In this document: positions 32,301 through 43,828 of the stretch, one piece after another | How the letters are laid out: the number at the start of each line of letters is the position of its first letter | Position numbering within the stretch: position 1 is the first letter of the stretch | Assembly: GCA_022559845.1 (NCBI GenBank) | Contig: CM040126.1 | Location: 140,500,064-140,564,063 of the forward strand | Direction of reading: 5' to 3' | DNA from: Amorphophallus konjac | Lineage: Eukaryota > Streptophyta > Magnoliopsida > Alismatales > Araceae | Length of the DNA stretch: 64,000 nucleotides | Program-made: the position numbers and the translations under genes | The notes under the pieces: model-generated | Databases searched by the model: none | The model's input: the letters and a program-made list of their open reading frames with translations, nothing else | Told to the model about the DNA's origin: nothing

Positions 32301-34662
32301 ACAGATGTTTCAAGCTCTGCATGAAAGTGTCCTCGTTGATAGCAGCAAAGACAGGAGTAGGCGGGTCGGAATCTGTTTCCTTCAAAGCCCGACGCTGGGC
32401 CAGATATTTCTCTGCCTCCCTCTGGTCTTGTGAATAAAGCCTCTTCATGTGGGCCTCGGGGATGTCAAACACTGGTCCGGGCTGTTGTTTCAAAAAGGAA
32501 TGCTCGGCCACGTCCCAGAATGCACCTCTACTATCCCTGTAAAAGCTGGTTCGAATGTTCCACCATTTGATGTATTCTGATGTTACCCGGGGAACACGGT
32601 TGGAAACAGTGGGAACTCTGAAAACTTCACCGTCCTGGCGATGATAGAAATCCCACCACAACCGGCCATCGCCGACAATGGTGGATCCATGCTTAGCCCG
32701 GCTATCCAGGGGAAATTGAGCAACTGATGTAGGGATATGCTGGTCGTAACCAAAGTTCCGCCCAAAGCGGAATGGATAGTATGGTTCCAGAAGAAGCAGG
32801 CCACCCTTTCTAAAAACTAAGACACTAGGCCGAATGGCCATGGCCCATCTGACCAGCTCCGACTCCAGGATTGGCCGAGCAGTGTTAACCCCTGAGACAG
32901 GATGGATATAGGTCTCTACCTCCTCCAGCTTGCACTCTCTCTGAGAATGAATCAAAGGAGCTGAACCTGCCGCCAAGCTCCAGAAATGAATGCTGCCAGG
33001 GGCATCCACCGGCACCTTTATCAGTCGACCCCTTATTTTGAACAGCTGATCATAGAAAGGATCAGGTTCAGCACTGGCAAACTCAATCATTCTGGGCAGT
33101 ACTGTATCTACCTGCAAAGTTCTGGGAGCCAACTCAGGAAATAGACTGCAGACCCAGGCGTTGAAGAAATGAAAAGGACCCACGGTCCTCAAAGAACGAG
33201 GAGTCCGATGCTTGTACAAATCTCCCAAAGATTTAAAAATTAAACACAAGGCCACTGGGCAAAGCGACAGCCTCATTCCCCAGGCCATCTGACAGGCCGG
33301 GTATATAGCTTCTGGCCGGATGATTGTCTCGTCTCCTTGAGGGAGAGCGAAAGTGCACAACCAGAATGTGAAGTAAGCCGCACAATGTGTGATGGGGTCT
33401 ACGCCTGCTGGGTTGGGACCACCTCTGCCTGCACGGCGCAATGAAGATGGCAGCGCTGACTTATAACGAGGGGCCCTTATCTGCTTGCTAGCAGCCGGTC
33501 CCAGGGAAGGAAAATCTGCATGTCTCAAGGGACCGTCAAAGAAATATTGAATCCACTGCCCTATCCGTACCCTCAGCTTGCTGCCTTTCTCTCAGGGATG
33601 ATAGCCTTTGGAGGACCCTCTACTGTACGCCAGACAGATGGAGCGATATGCCTTCATCAGATACCGGTATGAGAATCCGAGGGAATACTTGCCTTCACCA
33701 TCGGAGCTATCCTTCTCAGAATCTGCCAAGCAGAGTTCTTCATACGGCTCGCCATCAATAGGCAGTCCGGAAAGCTGTGACAGACTCCAGAGGTCAAGAG
33801 ATGTCTCACCCTCTGCTGTATAAAATATGTTGAATAAGGGGCAGAAGACTTCGAACATCCGACAGCATAACCCTCGGGATATGGGATATCGAAATCTGGA
33901 AGCAAAGACACTATGATATACCCCGGCTCTGATTAGCAGAGGGGCATATTCCTTCAGAACAAACTCAGTAAACTCCACTGCTCCTACTCGAAATAGGTGG
34001 GCGTCAGTGATCTTGGTATCCCCAAACCAACCAACGGCCAAATGATACTTGAACTGAACGGTCGAACAATTTAGCACAAAAGGCTCTTCGCGGTACCCCC
34101 ACTTTACTGGTGCCAGGAAGAGACCGTAGCCGGGCTTCTCCCTATGAACTCGGCCACTGGCATTATCCCACCGAGCAGGTGTGAACTCCGGGGCCCGGGT
34201 CAACATTTTCTTTTCCGGCTCCAGCTCCGATATGCCAAGGACTGCATCCCAGTCACGCTTCTCCCCGGGAAGATATATAGCCTTCCCACGATACACTGAA
34301 TCTTTCAGGCTGTCTCTCTCGACCAGAATTGCGGCTTCAACTGCACGAGCTATTCGATAGTTCCGCATTCCACCCACGGTGAAAGTCCGGATAAACGGCA
34401 TCAAGTGCTTGTCCTTCGGGAAATCCGGACGATAATCAGTGCCCCGTCTGAAGCATGTTTCTATGGCAGTGGAGTATACCCGGGATGTTGACACCGTGTC
34501 GGTTTCAGAATCAGACGATTCATCAACGGAAGCGATTTTGTCATATCCGAAGTCTAGACTGTGCACATTCAGCCAGTTTACTGTGGCCTGTGATATATCT
34601 GGTTGGGCTGACGAGCTGGCCCCGACATCTCCAGAGGATGTAGCAGCAGAGCCGGAAGCCAT
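29365..34662 (-). pseudogene. Antisense PMD-like gene of B (four exons, 1,688 codons, two nonsense codons)
   Basis: Minus-strand exons 34662-31464, 31374-31300, 31230-30770 and 30696-29365 join in phase; introns of 89, 69 and 73 bp have GT..AG ends (for example GTGAGT..TTCACAG). The N-terminal half fits a plant mobile domain (PF10536-like): YAPLLIRAGVYHSVFASRF, then GETSLDLWSLSQLSGLPIDG and a helical YFTFWLCTFALP block. A basic, Lys-rich stretch, a long acidic Pro/Ser/Glu region and a C-terminal coiled coil (about 29380-29750) follow. TGA (33592-33594) and TAG (29815-29817) interrupt it. Antisense ORFs between pol and 3' LTR are known in Tat elements. A possible extra intron at 31847-31751 would break the frame. 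Function is unknown; PMD proteins of Arabidopsis (MAIN, MAIL1) act in TE silencing and gene expression. Confidence 0.82.
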
Positions 34663-34736
34663 TGCAATATCTGCAGTCAGAAAAAAGAAATGTTAAGTAA
34701 AAGACCTAAGATAAGAGGCAGTTTCGTAAGGATTAT

Positions 34737-34744
34737 TATATATA
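34737..34744 (-). promoter_or_regulatory. Candidate TATA box of the B antisense gene
   Basis: TATATATA on the minus strand lies 75 bp upstream of the ATG at 34662. The bases just before the ATG (TTTTCTGACTGCAG) also resemble a splice acceptor, so a 5' untranslated intron with a more distal promoter is an alternative. Confidence 0.45.
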
Positions 34745-35399
34745 TGAAGCCCTTTAAAATTTCAGCAGCATCTCCCCTTATTCGGGGTCTGCCCAAAGAG
34801 AATAGGGAGTCGCCAACCAAGAGGGGGCGATCCCGGAAGCAAAAGGGATTAAATCCCAAAGAACGTGCTACCCTGGCAAAGTCTAATGGGACGGGGGAAG
34901 GCTGGACGGCCGGAGGGGAGGAGCTCGCCGCCACCGCCGAGAAAGGGAAAATAGACTGAAGAGAGAGAAGAGGCTGTAGAAAATGAGAAGAAAAAGGCTT
35001 TCGGCGCCTTAAATAGAAGCCCCAGCGAAGAGGTTCTCGGCGCGATCAAAAGCGCGCCGAGAACCCCCTGGCCGAGAGCTCCCTTCGGCCGGAATGCGCG
35101 CCGAGAAGCTGCCACCGAGAACCCCAGGCCGAGAGTCAAAGGGCGCGCCGAGAAGTGCCGCCGAGAACCCCAGGCCGAGAGAGGAGCTGCCGAGAACCCC
35201 TATCGGTGGTTGCGCCGAGAAGCTACAAGCCCAGAAATCCGTGCCAAGAGCATCCGGACCAAAGGGACTGAATGAAATTGAAATTTCCAAGCCAGAAATG
35301 AAAGATGCCAGATAATAGCAAACTGAGAAGGGGCTCAGATGTTGAATGATATCCACACCTGCAAGTACCGTGTCATTTATTCTGCACTCCCGCTACCTG
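34745..35399 (-). promoter_or_regulatory. Upstream region of the B antisense gene with clustered CCGAGA motifs
   Basis: Ten CCGAGA cores, several as GCGCCGAGA or CGCCGAGAACCCC, lie within 35050-35222, plus two inverted copies (TTCTCGGCGC near 35034 and TTTCGGCGCC near 35000). The same motif recurs in both LTRs. No convincing coding sequence; a short minus ORF (34677-34934) crosses it with no recognisable domain. Confidence 0.6.
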
Positions 35400-35414
35400 C
35401 AAGTGGGGGGCATT
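35400..35414 (+). other. Polypurine tract of B
   Basis: CAAGTGGGGGGCATT immediately precedes the 3' LTR, as expected for plus-strand priming in gypsy elements. Confidence 0.85.
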
Positions 35415-38400
35415 TGTTGACACCTAAAATATAATAGAGAATGGAGATGAGACATAATGGAAGATTAAGTGAGAGATAAAGATCCCGGAGATTCCTACAA
35501 AATCAGGATTACGGAAGATATGTCATTAAAGCTACCACCCGGCTGAAGCCCTCCCCGGCCAAGCTGATGTCCGGTATTATCGTCATTCAGACGGTAGTAT
35601 TGATGAAGAACTGCAGTCCACTGACTGATGAAAATCCCCAGAAATATTCTGATGAAGCTATACTAACTCACCAATTGATGGGCCTTCGCCTAGCCTGACG
35701 GACTCGAGGGACCGACAAATGAAGGGACAGATTAAGCGGCATTAGTAGCTCAAGCTTACTGATGAGCAAGCATAAAAGACAAAAGGATCTAAATGGGCCC
35801 GGCCGTCTAGCGCCGAGAGCCCAACAAGACCCATATGGGGAAGGGGCACCGAGAGCCTACTGCCTCCGAATAAGGCACGCCGGGAACTCACCAACCGTGC
35901 GCCGAGAGAGCCTTGCCGAGAAGGAGGGGTGCTATGCTTATAAAAACCCCCTTCCTCTCGAGATAAAGGGGTTGGGAGAGAGAACCAAAGAAAAAGCGAA
36001 ACAAAGCGAAGAAAAAAAAGAAGAGAGATAGAAAAACCAGGAGAGATCCCGCTGAAAAGAAAGAAGAAGAGAAGGAGAAGAAGAAAGCTCCAAGTGGGCT
36101 GCTCGGGGGAGGTAGTGGAGTCAATGCTCCACCCTCCCCCCCCCATGTTTATTTTCTTCTTTTATTTTCCTCTGTATGTAATAGTCTATGTCCTCGTGCT
36201 TTGATTATTCATATGATGACCGAGAATTCTTTTCTTTCCTGCCTCCGTTCCTCCCCTCTGCCTGTTTCTCGGCTTCAGCCTCGCAGTTGATGTAAGTGGT
36301 GATAATGAGATGAAATGAAATGTCACAGTTGCCGTGCCGGATATTAGGCAACCGAAGCTCTGCCCTCTGTCTTTCTATGTATATATCTTTTATCTGAATG
36401 ACCAACAGTCCAGACGCTTCGGGTTTCAGAGTCGTTTCTATGAGTCTGTTCTTCGAAGAGGAATGAAGATAGGGCCCCTACCCCCATCTAATGGGTTATT
36501 TGGTTCTGTTTCCTTCTCCCCTCCTGTCTCGATGGCAGATCCCCCACATACATTCGAGTTTTCCTTCGAGGCCCCTCCTTTATGCCGTTCAGGAACCAGA
36601 TACATCAATCTCTCGGTGCTCTGAACTGCTGGTTATGAGATATGTGCTTAATCTGCAGATGAATGCAACCCCACGAGGTTTTGATAAGTGATGACCTCGA
36701 CTCCTGGGTCCTCCATTCTGACTCTTGAATGATTAGGGCCTAGAATTCCAGTGCCGAGGGTTGTGTCATTCCTCCATCGCTGGTTTGTTTCCTCGATGCC
36801 ATTGGGCTTGTCCAGGTGATCAGAGACAGTCATCTCTTGATCTCCTCAGACGGCTGGCGGCAAACAGATAAAAATCTTCACAGGACGTTGTGAGAGGGTC
36901 TTATTTCATCTACTGACTTCGCCCTCCAATTCCCTTGGTATCCCTCCAGCAGAAACCTTCATGTAATCCCCTTCTGCACTCTGAATCCTGCCCCAATCCA
37001 AGCCAAAAATCCCAGAAATCTCTAGAACAGAGTATCGTAATCTAGCCATAAACCCTTTCTGGCCTTGAGCCCTTTCACCTTCCCGACGCAGGCGTTGGGT
37101 AAATGGTTCTCGGCGCGGCCGTTGCCACGCCGAGAGCTATGCGGCCGAGAGGGTTTCCCCCCCTTTTCCCTTCAGCATGTTGATAAAACCATCAATCCTG
37201 TTCACTATCCAAGAAGACCCCTTCGCAATACAGCCTTCCCGGCCCGGGGGCTTCCCGGCGCAAGGTTCCCGGCGCGGTGACGAGCGCGCCGAGAACCCCT
37301 GCGCCGAGAACCCCCCTTGGCCAATAAAAGCTACGCCGAGAACCCCCCCTTGGCCAATAAAAGCCACGCCGAGAGCTTCCCCCCGGCCAATAAAACCCAC
37401 GCCGAGGCTCCTTCTTTGGCCAATAAAACCCAGGCCAAGATCCACCTTCGCACCATCACCCCCCAATCCCTTTAATCTCTCCACACATCTGTCTAGAGGA
37501 TGTTCAGAGACCATCGCATACGCCCCGAGGAGATACAGCAATGGGGAGGACCTCCCCCTACATCTCTTAGTCCCGATCCGAATTTCTCTGCAGCCTTATG
37601 AACCTAAAGAGCCATGTCATTACATGTGCTCTGATGGGTTCCAAGGGAACATCAATCGATGATATGAATGCAAGCAATGTCCCCGGCGGCCTGGTGCCGT
37701 TCTCCTTTGGTTATCGTCCCGGCTTCCCGTGGATGATGGCCTATCTTTTCTTGGCATAGTCCAAGTTAAGGGGACATGCTGTCGAAATTCATACATACCT
37801 CATCAGATAGCTATGGTATTCCGCCCTAACCCCGTTGGCCCACGGAGTTCTGCCCTTGCATGTTCTCCGATGGTCTTCCGAAGGGGAATATTAATAAGAC
37901 ATCGCGCCTGCACAGGGTGTGTCATGCTACACCGGTCCTTATCCGGATTCCGGGTTAGATATACCCGATCTTTTACGGATCCCACCCTGCCGCTGCATGG
38001 GTGGTTTCCTATCCCCATCTGGCATAGTGCAAGGTAATGGGGACATGCCGTCAGATTTGTTCCGCATTTGATGTATCGTTGCTTCACTCAGGCTGTTTAA
38101 CGCCTTGCTGATGAACCAACCCTCGCTCTCGTTTGAGTCTTATTTTTTTTGCCGCTGTCTTCCTCCTATTTTTGGCGTTTAATCAAGGGTTGTCCTTCTT
38201 AGGAAGGGCGTAATTAACGTCATAGCCTTTACGGTATGACGGACTTCGGGTCCCGACTCGGACTTCACAATCGACTGATTAAAAGTCAGATCGAGCGCAC
38301 AATTAAATTGTCACCCCGGTGACTGGCAAGCCTAATAATCAATAAATAAAAATAAGAGAATTCCCCAAATAAAAAATAAAATAAAAATAAATTTAAATAA

Positions 38401-38428
38401 TTTAAAAAATAAAAAAATCCGCGTTCCA
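35415..38428 (+). repeat. 3' LTR of B (3.01 kb)
   Basis: Homologous to 3749-6759 end to end, starting TGTTGACACC and ending CGTTCCA. It keeps an apparently intact TATA box and the CCGAGA clusters (about 37100-37410). Confidence 0.93.
35939..35946 (+). promoter_or_regulatory. TATA box of the B 3' LTR
   Basis: TATAAAAA; the matching position in the 5' LTR reads TATAGAAA. Confidence 0.6.
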
Positions 38429-39523
38429 CACATGGCAGGGATGAGAATGTTCCTCTGTCATAGTGCCTCGGATCACGTGACCAATCATTTGCCCCCTGGG
38501 TCCATGTGCCAGCATCCCGCCATTTCTGGGAACACGTGCATGTTCTTAGTTTGACCTCACGTGCTGCTTTAAACCTGTTAGATGGAAGAAATACGTTTCA
38601 TTAAAAAACTTGTGAACATGAGTCATAAAGAGTGCACGGACTTTGCTTGATCAGAGTGTCAGTCTGCACCGACCCTTTATGCAACTAGCACCGACTATGT
38701 ATGCAAGATATATGACACTAGCACCTACCCTTTATGCAACTAGCACCGACCTTAGTATGCATAAGGTGCAACTAGCATCGACTATGTATGACACTAGCAC
38801 CGACCCTTTATGCAACTAGCACCAACCTTAGTATGCACAGGGTGCAACTAGCATCGACTATATATGCAAGATACATGACACTAGCACTGACCGTTTATGC
38901 AACAAGCACCGACCTTAGTATGCACAAGGTGCAACTAGCATCGACTATGTATGCAGGATACATGACACTAGCACCGACCCTTTATATGCGAGATGCAAAA
39001 CATGCACCGACTTTAAGTGTAGATCAATAGAATGTGCACCGACCTTAAGGCAATGAAACCAAAAATATGCACAGACTTCTAGTGTTCAAGCCAAAACATG
39101 CACCGACCTTAGAGTATGAATGAACATGGTATGCACCGACTTCAAATGTTCGCATATCAAAATGAACACCGACTATGTCTGCAGAAGGTGCAACTAGCAT
39201 GGACCCTGAATGCAATATATGAGATGCTAGCATCGACCATAGCTATGTGAAACCACAACTAGCACCGACCCTAGCTAAGCATGATTCAACTGGCGTTGAC
39301 TCTATATAATCACAGTGCAGTGTGAAGTTCATGCACACCACCTGTTCGACCAAATTCCATGCCCACAGTTTATTTAGTAAAATGTCATGTGCACAAACTT
39401 TATGAAAACACGTTGACTTTATGTGCACAATATTGACTTGTGTTGACTTTTGGTTGACCTGTGATGTTTGACTAATGATGATGGACTTATGGTGTTTGAC
39501 CTCATCAAAACCTTAGGGATGCA
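38429..39523 (-). repeat. Family C SIRE-like LTR, second piece (U3)
   Basis: Continues the LTR interrupted at 3748 by B. It holds about 22 copies of a TGCACCGAC(TT) or AGCACCGACC motif (38660-39290), in the place where F carries TGTATAGACTT. The end near 39523 (GATGCA) is set by analogy with F: sequence resembling the F polypurine zone (TCTCCCCTTTTTTGATGATG) starts just after. The exact end is uncertain by a few bases. Confidence 0.75.
38660..39290 (-). repeat. U3 motif array of family C (TGCACCGACTT type)
   Basis: Copies such as AGCACCGACCCTTTATGCAA recur at 15-45 bp spacing, with part of the array arranged as larger duplicated blocks of about 100 bp (38690-38990). Compare TGTATAGACTT in F. 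Confidence 0.75.
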
Positions 39524-40530
39524 GTAATCTCCCCTTTTTTGATGATGACAACACTATGAGTCCATCATTATCAATGCAATCAATAAAACTGATCAGTTCT
39601 GCAAGCAGTTTAACACACACTCCCCCTAACATCATGATCAGCTAAAACTCATGCCAAAAGAACAGTTACTCCCCTTTTCACAGACACTCCCCCTTTGACA
39701 TCATCAAAAGGAGTGGAGAGAGAGAAGGTGCTGCTAAGCAATCAAGAGGATATTCAATAAACGCACAATTTAGAAGATTTCAAGTCCATCTCTTAGAAGA
39801 GTAAGTAAGAGAACTGAATTAAGCTCATGTTGCTCAAGGCTAATAATCAAGAAAGACACAGAGTAAGAATGAAGAATGCCAACGTATAGACCTCATAAGG
39901 ATGATCAAGGTTTAGCAGTTATGTCAAGAGAGATCATTCTAAAAGACTGTACTAATCAAAAATCTAGAGACGCAACTACTGAAAGATGTGCCAGTTGTAT
40001 TGAGGACAAACAGTCTACATGAGATTTCAGAAACAGTGGGGTTGCAGATTTTTCTATTTGGCACAGTGAACATGGCATTGAGTAATTTTGGTAAATCACA
40101 CATTGTTACATGAGGAGACACCTTGATTAGAGGCCGGAATCCCCATTTACCCAGTGTGATAACCGTATTACTTCTCTTTTAGAGAACAGAGTTAGCATTT
40201 GAAGTGTCTTTGTACGTGAGGAGACACCTTGATCAGAGGCCAGAATCCCCAGTTACTCAACACTTTAATGCCATTGCTCTGCCATGAAAATCAGTTTTCT
40301 TCAAATTTTTTAAACAGAGATAATCTGGCACTTCATGACATAGGATGTGTGTCATTTCTTTGATGATCCATCTAGTTTATCGGTAACCAGATCATTACTT
40401 TGAGATTTTTGATATACCCCAAAAATATTTTCTAATTTGATATGTGATGTTTGAAGACAATACAACATGTACTAATTTTTAGGAAAAATTACTTCCAGAA
40501 GTCTGAGTTTCAAGTATTTAGAATAGTTCA
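39524..40530 (-). mobile_element. Family C internal 3' region, truncated
   Basis: Minus-strand AAAGGGGGAGT-like polypurine tracts (39530-39700) and two ACACCTTGATYAGAGGCC motifs (40120, 40220) match the layout of F inside its 3' LTR. No gag or pol remains; the sequence gives way near 40530 to element E. The right boundary is approximate. Confidence 0.65.
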
Positions 40531-41252
40531 TGGAGAGGGGAAATCTAACCGCCCGTAAGGAGAGGCCAAACGAGGTCCAACCCGACCCAACGAGGCCCAA
40601 ATCCTTGAAGTGACAGCCCCAGGGCCCACTCAATATAAGCCTAATAACTCACTCGGATCAAGCACTTCCTAGGCGGCGTTCGGGTTGAGAAGTCCGAGCA
40701 TCAGTTTGATAGGGAGAGCCCCTTCGGAGCCCTATATTCTCTGCCCAAACCACGCACTCATTGCTTGGGAGGCATCTCCTGGGTCAGTGCCTATTGCTCT
40801 GGCCGACTGATGGAAGCTTATCTGTACGACTGTTACGAGTCCCTTAACAGCGGGGAGCTCAACGGGATAGGGGAGATCAAAAGTCCGCATGCTATAAAGA
40901 GCCTGCAAGGAGGACGTAACCCCCCCTAAAACTCCTCAGCTTACAGGGATCATTCACTCAATGAGCCATTATTTAAATTGGAAGAACCCTATTATGGAGA
41001 GGTAAGCCAAAAACCCTGAGCAGGAACCACTTCACCTTTTGGTGGAGAGGGATCTCGCGCTCCCATCTTCCTCCTAACTCCTATCTTTGCACCAGTGCTC
41101 TACTACAGTTGCTGACTTAAGCATCGGAGGGTATTCCCCGGGGATCCATCCCTGAGCACCTCTGACCTGTTTCCTGTCTTACAGTTCATCCTTCAAGGAT
41201 ACGTGGTCATCTTCCTCCCCGCTCAGGAGTAGCGTGAGATCGCCCCTCTTCA
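40531..41252 (+). repeat. E: 5' LTR of a Tat-type element (start approximate)
   Basis: TATA box at 40893, then a leader-like R-U5 ending in TTCA at about 41252, followed by a primer-site-like sequence and gag. No second LTR is in the window, so the left edge is only inferred from the change away from family C sequence. Confidence 0.5.
40893..40899 (+). promoter_or_regulatory. TATA box of E
   Basis: TATAAAG, about 360 bp before the primer-site-like sequence. Confidence 0.45.
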
Positions 41253-41254
41253 TC

Positions 41255-41271
41255 TAGCGACATCTGTGGGA
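41255..41271 (+). other. Degenerate primer binding site of E
   Basis: TAGCGACATCTGTGGGA resembles the common plant gypsy form TGGCGCCGTCTGTGGGA with three substitutions. It lies directly upstream of the gag ATG. Confidence 0.55.
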
Positions 41272-41289
41272 AACGAACAAAGAGCCATC

Positions 41290-42830
41290 ATGGTGCAAAG
41301 AAGTTCTGGCAGGAGGACTGTCGGCGACAAGGGAAAGGCCTAGGCGATGGAAGAATGCGCACCTTCCCTCCCCATGGAGAATTCCCCGTCAGGCAACCAC
41401 GCCAATGAAATACCTCCATCGGTGGCGGGGGAACAGCTTCCCGGAGGGAGTACCGATGCCCTCCAAACCCTCAACGTAAAACTGTATGTCCTCGTGGATC
41501 TCATGAGGGCCCAGGCAGCCAGGGAGGAAAAGTCGCATCTCCCCCAGAAGTGCCCCCCCCCCCCCCCCCGCGGAGATGCCTCCCAACAAACTGCTGGAGG
41601 TCATTTTACCCTCCGGGGGAGGCGGCTCATCTGCAACCAGTCAGGAAGACCATCGCATGCCCCTCCCCTGGAGCAGGAAGCCTCCTCTACCCCGAGGAGG
41701 GAGAAGTCTAGAGCACACAGACAGTTCCCAAAAACGGAGGGCCCTAAGGAGCGCCGGGACATCATGCAAGTGCGTCCCCCCAGCCCCTCGGGTCAACGAC
41801 AACCGGAGTTGTCCCTCCGGCTGCGAGACTTTGAGAGGCGTTTCACAGAGCAAGAGTGCGCCCTCCGCACCTTGAAGAAGACCTCTCCTGTGGAGGACGA
41901 GGAGCGATCCCAATTCTCCGATTATATCTTGAAGGCCAAGATCTCCCCCAGGATCTCACTTCCGACCTTCAAGTCATATGACGGCCAGGGAGACCCGGTC
42001 GATCATTACGACAGCTTCGAAACCCTAATGACCCTGCATGGGGCGTCTGACTTAATCAAGTGCCGAGCATTCATGACCACTCTGGTCTAGGGTGCTCAGG
42101 CATGGTTCAGGGCCCTCGCCCCCGGTAGCATTCACAACTTCAAGCAGTTCGGGCAAGTGTTCAAGGAAAGCTTCGCCGGCAGTGGTCCACCCCTGTCAGT
42201 AGCGGGATTACTGGCCCTCAAGCAGGAACATGGGGAGAAGTTGCGGGCTTATATCAACCGATTCAAATCAGAAGCCCTGCGCATCCCCCGCCTGGATGTT
42301 GCCTCGGCCATCAGCACACTAACCGGGGGTACCCGCGATGAGAACCTACGGCGTGAGCTAGTGCTTCATCCTCCTACCTCCCTCGTCGAGCTAGTGACCC
42401 TGGCCCTGCGCCACGTAGAGTGCGAGGAAGTCCTCAGCGCCTGCCGAGGCACGACAGGCTCGGGTCGGGAGGGGGACAAGAAGTGACTGTCCGAGCAAGG
42501 GATGGGCCAAAAAAAAAGGCAGAACCAGGACGGAGACCGCAAAGAGCCGTCCCGTAAGTATGAGCGGTACACCCCCCTTACCGCTCCCGTCTACGAAATC
42601 TACGAAGACATCAAAGGCTCGGGTCTCCTCCATCAGCCCGAGCCTATGAAGGCCAAGCACCGCAATCGCCACAAACATTGCTTGTTCCACAGTGATCACG
42701 GGCATCACACCAGTGATTGCCATCAACTCCAAGATGAGATCGAGTGCCTCGTCCGCCAGGGACACCTATCCCAATATGTGGCCAGGCAGAAAGAAGACCG
42801 AGGTGCCCCCGAAGAAATCGATAATGCCCC
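41290..42830 (+). pseudogene. gag: gag of E (Tat type), several nonsense codons, pol missing
   Basis: A single reading frame from ATG 41290 carries stops at 41341-41343, 42088-42090 and 42484-42486. Capsid signature: LPTFKSYDGQGDPVDHYDSF, then AWFRALAPGSIHNF and LLALKQEHGEKLRAYINRF. A Tat zinc knuckle of the form C-x2-H-x4-H-x4-C follows at about 42680. The frame stays open to 42885, but similarity to gag fades near 42830, where A-right seems to begin. Protease and pol are absent, so E is a 5' remnant. Confidence 0.8.
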
Positions 42831-42898
42831 CTGTGGATTAGGAGCGAGTCCACCCCAAGGTCCCTACTCCAACCCGCTCCTTTAAGGAATGCAAGAAA

Positions 42899-43828
42899 AT
42901 GATTTCGGATTTGTTGGAAAGGATAAGTGCTTCTTCACCTCTCGTAGGTGCTCCATCACCACCCGCTCCTTCCGAGCTCTATTCGGAACCTTCTTCTTTG
43001 GAGCTACCAAAGTCTGAGCCACCCGTGTTTCTTATGGGAACACTTTACATAGCCGAGCCACTTCTTAGTTGGCTCAAGGATGGCTTGGTCCCACATCCCT
43101 TCCCGTCCATGGACCCCACCTTACCTTTAGTGCCAGTCAACTCATTCCATACCACCTTTCGATCTAGTCACCATGTTGACACATTGGACGATCTTGTCAT
43201 GGGATTGGATTCACAATGGGAGTTGACGCATCTTTTGGCGCGAGGCTTTGACCAACCCACTAGTCTTAGCCTCACCCATCCGGCCTTTGGGTCCATTACC
43301 TCCGAGTGCATCGTGGGTTGTGTCACCACGGAGGTCCTCTTACTCCTCCCCTTACCGGACGAGCCCGAATTCATACCCTTTTGTCCGAGGGAGGAATCAT
43401 ACTTCTTGCCTACGATCCCCGTCCCACCCGTTACAATTCAAGAAGGTGACTATCCACATCTTCAAACCTTCTACACGTTGGACCGTGACTTGTGGGAACC
43501 CACCACAAGGGGTCATACCTTCTTTGACCCTTTTGACCCCTTCACTATTAGGCTTCCCGAGTTACCACCCGTACTCCCCTCCTTCAAGGAAGTCCACTTT
43601 TATGCCCCTTCCCCTCGGGATGGTCCATCTACATCCACCAACCCCGACCCACCAACACCCGGACCTTCTAAACCACCCGAGTCGCCCACATTCAAAAGAC
43701 CATCCACGCATAACCACACCCGACGTATAGGTGTTCCCCATGCCATCCATTCCCAGTTGCACCACATGCATGCATGGCACATATTCGGGTGTCCTGGTCC
43801 ACCGTCGCCCATGTACGGGTCGGACTAA
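42899..43828 (+). CDS. Unrecognised ORF of A-right (309 aa)
   Basis: The frame is open from 42842; the first ATG is 42899. The product is Pro/Ser-rich with short hydrophobic segments (VTTEVLLLLPLPDEPEF), a Pro/Thr/Ser tract, then a basic HNHTRR stretch and a His-rich end. I see no protease, RT or zinc motif. It lies about 430 bp before the 3' LTR, where some plant elements carry extra ORFs. Its length and clean frame next to decayed E gag suggest a real or recent ORF. Confidence 0.5.
   Translation: MISDLLERISASSPLVGAPSPPAPSELYSEPSSLELPKSEPPVFLMGTLYIAEPLLSWLKDGLVPHPFPSMDPTLPLVPVNSFHTTFRSSHHVDTLDDLVMGLDSQWELTHLLARGFDQPTSLSLTHPAFGSITSECIVGCVTTEVLLLLPLPDEPEFIPFCPREESYFLPTIPVPPVTIQEGDYPHLQTFYTLDRDLWEPTTRGHTFFDPFDPFTIRLPELPPVLPSFKEVHFYAPSPRDGPSTSTNPDPPTPGPSKPPESPTFKRPSTHNHTRRIGVPHAIHSQLHHMHAWHIFGCPGPPSPMYGSD

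Larger units (their letters stand above)
3749..38428 (+). mobile_element. B: giant Tat-type Ty3/gypsy retrotransposon with antisense PMD gene and nested element F
   Basis: Direct LTRs at 3749-6759 and 35415-38428 both start TGTTGACACC and end CGTTCCA. They flank a primer site, gag-protease, RT, two RNase H domains, integrase, tandem repeats, a long antisense gene and a polypurine tract. The span is 34.7 kb; removing the 9,521-bp nested F and one 5-bp duplication leaves about 25.2 kb, within the giant range known for Tat/Ogre elements. Target duplication is not clean: ACAGG on the left, CACATGG on the right, so mutation is likely. LTRs differ by about 3% in the first 470 bp compared by eye. 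The host site is the family C LTR. Confidence 0.93.

Noticed and set aside
37177..37662. 161-aa ORF with PIKATPRT-type repeats, and 4096-4425
   Set aside because: Present only as repeat translation in the B LTRs; the frame is broken in the other LTR.
3749..38428. Perfect 5-bp target duplication for B
   Set aside because: Left flank ACAGG and right flank CACAT do not match; only a gapped CACAGG/CACATGG likeness exists, so no duplication is annotated.
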